NCBI GenBank assembly: GCA_016869895.1
Contig: VGDC01000007.1
Span: 1-15,485, forward strand
From: Alphaproteobacteria bacterium
GTDB taxonomy: Bacteria > Pseudomonadota > Alphaproteobacteria > Rickettsiales > VGDC01
Length of the DNA: 15,485 nt
Reading direction: 5' to 3'
Below the pieces are notes generated by a model. The model was not told the origin of the DNA, searched no databases, and was given only the letters and a program-made list of their open reading frames with translations. A program made the translations under genes and the position numbers. Position 1 is the stretch's first letter. The number at the start of each line of letters is the position of its first letter. Positions 13,832 through 15,485 of the stretch are shown here, piece after piece.

Positions 13832-15254
13832 TGCCGTTCTTGCTTGCCTCCTGCCGCTGACATCCTATGCGGTGGAGGACTTGCCTGTGACCGATACGCC
13901 CTTGGCGGCGGTGACACCCGTGACCGAAGATGAGACGCAAGGCCGCGCCGTGCCAGCGACACGTGGCGAGATTCAGCTTTCCTTCGCGCCGGTGGTGAAG
14001 CAGGTCGCCCCAGCGGTGGTGAACATCTACACCAGCCGCAAGGTGCAGATTCAGAACCCCTTCATGAACGATCCGTTCTTCCGCCAGTTCTTCGGCAACC
14101 GGATGAACCAGACCCTCGGTGAGCGCACCGTCAACTCGCTGGGCTCCGGTGTCATCATCGGTGCGGATGGCTTGGTGGTGACGAGCAATCATGTGATTCA
14201 AGGTAGCGATTCGGTGAACATCGTGCTCTCCGACCGCCGTGAATTCGAGGGCAAGGTGGTGTTGAACGATCCGCAATCCGACCTCGCCCTCCTGCGCATC
14301 GACACAGGCGGCAAGAAAGTGCCTTACCTGAAACTCCATAACTCCGACACCCTCGAAGTGGGCGATTTGGTGCTGGCGGTGGGCAACCCCTTCGGCGTGG
14401 GGCAGTCCGTCACCAGCGGTATCATCTCTGCCTTGGCGCGTAACGCCGCCAGCGTCGCGGATTACCAATTCTTCATCCAGACGGATGCGGCCATCAACCC
14501 CGGCAATTCCGGCGGCGCGTTGGTGGATATGCAAGGCCGCCTCATCGGCATCAACACCGCGATTTATTCCACCTCCGGCGCGTCCATCGGCATCGGCTTC
14601 GCCATCCCCGCGAATATGGTGGAGAGCGTCGTCGCCAGTGCCACCAGTGGCCGCACGCGTGTGGTGCGCCCGTGGCTGGGCCTTGGCGTACAAAGCGTGA
14701 ATGCCAAAATCGCCGATTCGCTGGGCATGAGTTCCCCGCGCGGCGTGCTCGTCAAATCCGTCTCCCCCGATAGCCCCGCCCAGAAAGCGGGCGTGCAGGT
14801 GAGCGATGTGGTGCTGTCCATCAACGGCCATGACGTGCATGACGAGCAGACCATGCATTTCCGCGCCGCAATCAGCAAGCTGGATGAGAATGCTACCTTC
14901 GTCATCCTGCGTAACGGCAAGGAAGAGACGCTGCAAATGCGCATGATAGCCCCGCCGGAGAACCCTAAACGCGATGCGCGGGGCCTAAAAGGTCGGCATC
15001 CGTTCGATGGCGTGACGGTCGCCAACCTCTCCCCCGCCGTGGCGGCGGAGCTGGGGCTGGACGTGGAGCGCGGCGTGGCGGTGACGGAAGTGACAGGTAA
15101 TCGCCTCTTCCGCAAAGGCGACATCATCCTGCGGGTGAATAACCTTGCTATCGGCAGCAGTCAGGCATTGGCAACCCAGCTCAATGCGCCGGTCAGAAAT
15201 TGGTTAATTGCATTTGTCAGAGACGGAAAAGAAGTACAGGTGAACGTTCGCTAA
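13794..15254 (+). CDS. htrA: Do-type periplasmic serine protease (HtrA/DegP/DegQ)
   Basis: A periplasmic protease-chaperone for misfolded envelope proteins. The 486-residue protein has a Sec signal peptide (hydrophobic LSAVLACLLPLTSYA, cleavage near SYA-VE). The trypsin-like domain shows catalytic H133 (TSNHVIQ), D163 (SDLALL) and S239 (GNSGGAL). The LA loop is short, which is more like DegQ than DegP. A first PDZ domain (about 297-385) begins at PWLGLGV, and a shorter second PDZ (about 400-486) begins near GVTVANLS. The start lies inside rsmB: GGAGG at 13784-13788 is 5 bases before the ATG at 13794. The TAA stop overlaps the rarA start by one base. Regulation is probably through the upstream gene's transcript, since no separate promoter is visible. 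Confidence 0.93.
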   Translation: MGSLLRNSLRGLSAVLACLLPLTSYAVEDLPVTDTPLAAVTPVTEDETQGRAVPATRGEIQLSFAPVVKQVAPAVVNIYTSRKVQIQNPFMNDPFFRQFFGNRMNQTLGERTVNSLGSGVIIGADGLVVTSNHVIQGSDSVNIVLSDRREFEGKVVLNDPQSDLALLRIDTGGKKVPYLKLHNSDTLEVGDLVLAVGNPFGVGQSVTSGIISALARNAASVADYQFFIQTDAAINPGNSGGALVDMQGRLIGINTAIYSTSGASIGIGFAIPANMVESVVASATSGRTRVVRPWLGLGVQSVNAKIADSLGMSSPRGVLVKSVSPDSPAQKAGVQVSDVVLSINGHDVHDEQTMHFRAAISKLDENATFVILRNGKEETLQMRMIAPPENPKRDARGLKGRHPFDGVTVANLSPAVAAELGLDVERGVAVTEVTGNRLFRKGDIILRVNNLAIGSSQALATQLNAPVRNWLIAFVRDGKEVQVNVR

Positions 15255-15485
15255 TGGCATCCTTGTTCGACATCGCTGAGAATGAAGAGGCCGCACCGCT
15301 GGCAGACCGCTTGCGCCCTGCCGCGCTGGAAGAAGTCGTCGGCCAATCCCATGTGCTGGGAGAGGATGGCGTGCTGGCGCGGATGATCGCATCTGGGCAT
15401 TACCTCTCCCTCATTTTCTGGGGGCCGCCGGGTTGTGGGAAAACCACCCTTGCGCGGCTCATCGCCAAAGAAAGCGGCTATCACA
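15254..15485 (+). CDS. rarA: Replication-associated recombination protein RarA (MgsA), 3' end missing
   Basis: The first 77 codons of an AAA+ ATPase of the clamp-loader type that acts at stalled replication forks. Visible are the family opening (LADRLRPAALEEVVGQSHVLGEDG, broken here as ADRLRPAALEEVVGQ plus SHVLGEDG), then LIFWGPPGCGKTTLARLIA with an intact Walker A. The gene runs off the window. The ATG shares its A with the htrA TAA stop (TAATG), so translation is probably coupled. HtrA-type genes next to rarA are common in alphaproteobacteria. Confidence 0.93.
   Translation, partial: MASLFDIAENEEAAPLADRLRPAALEEVVGQSHVLGEDGVLARMIASGHYLSLIFWGPPGCGKTTLARLIAKESGYH

Noticed and set aside
13818..14936. 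Minus-strand frame of 372 codons
   Set aside because: Antisense to htrA, His/Ala/Gly-rich, no domain.
1..15485. CRISPR array, insertion sequence, phage or defence island
   Set aside because: No spaced direct repeats, no transposase or integrase, and no defence-type genes were seen on either strand.

Overview
The window looks like a chromosomal stretch from a free-living alphaproteobacterium. The evidence is a GC-rich, strongly codon-biased sequence; a DUF1674/SDHAF4-type small protein beside rsmB; an MRNFDL-type small heat-shock protein behind a promoter of the alphaproteobacterial RpoH form; and a PRC-barrel protein paired with a small lipoprotein. I cannot name the genus. There are no insertion sequences, phage genes, CRISPR arrays, recombinases or toxin/defence genes. 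Most of the region is core or near-core, and I do not see a clear new multi-gene system. The most unusual signals are RNA- or DNA-level structures at start codons.

Layout. Positions 1-3707 (+): the 3' part of recJ, then an acyltransferase-3/SGNH O-acyltransferase whose start overlaps the recJ stop (ATGA). Positions 3733-3902 (+): tRNA-Glu(TTC) with its own promoter and a terminator with a perfect 21-bp stem that begins at the tRNA's CCA end. Positions 3921-4988 (-): a GAF-GGDEF diguanylate cyclase. Positions 5134-5892 (+): an endonuclease/exonuclease/phosphatase (EEP) family enzyme, diverging from the cyclase across a 145-bp spacer with a large dyad. Positions 5905-7817 (-): a two-gene operon of a small GNAT-fold protein followed by a ClsC-like phospholipase D enzyme. 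Positions 7974-8675 (+): the PRC-barrel protein and the small lipoprotein. Positions 8745-10529 (-): an SLC13-type permease with two RCK_C domains. Positions 10608-11238 (-): the small heat-shock gene with an RpoH-like promoter, a ROSE-like thermosensor leader and a terminator. Positions 11317-12168 (+): a membrane-anchored alpha/beta hydrolase. Positions 12165-12416 (-): the DUF1674 protein. Positions 12536-15485 (+): the overlapping cluster rsmB - htrA - rarA, with rarA cut by the window end.

How the genes relate. Envelope and stress functions recur: O-acylation, a ClsC-like phospholipid enzyme, HtrA protease, small heat-shock protein and a PRC-barrel protein. Genome maintenance and RNA modification (recJ, rarA, rsmB) frame the two ends. 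Several start codons were moved from the longest reading frame because a clear Shine-Dalgarno sequence supports an internal one: GNAT at 7817, PRC-barrel at 7974, Hsp20 at 11140 and hydrolase at 11317. No gap without a gene exceeds 300 bases. The longest spacers (about 120-175 bp) lie between divergent genes, and what they contain is described under individual features or findings.
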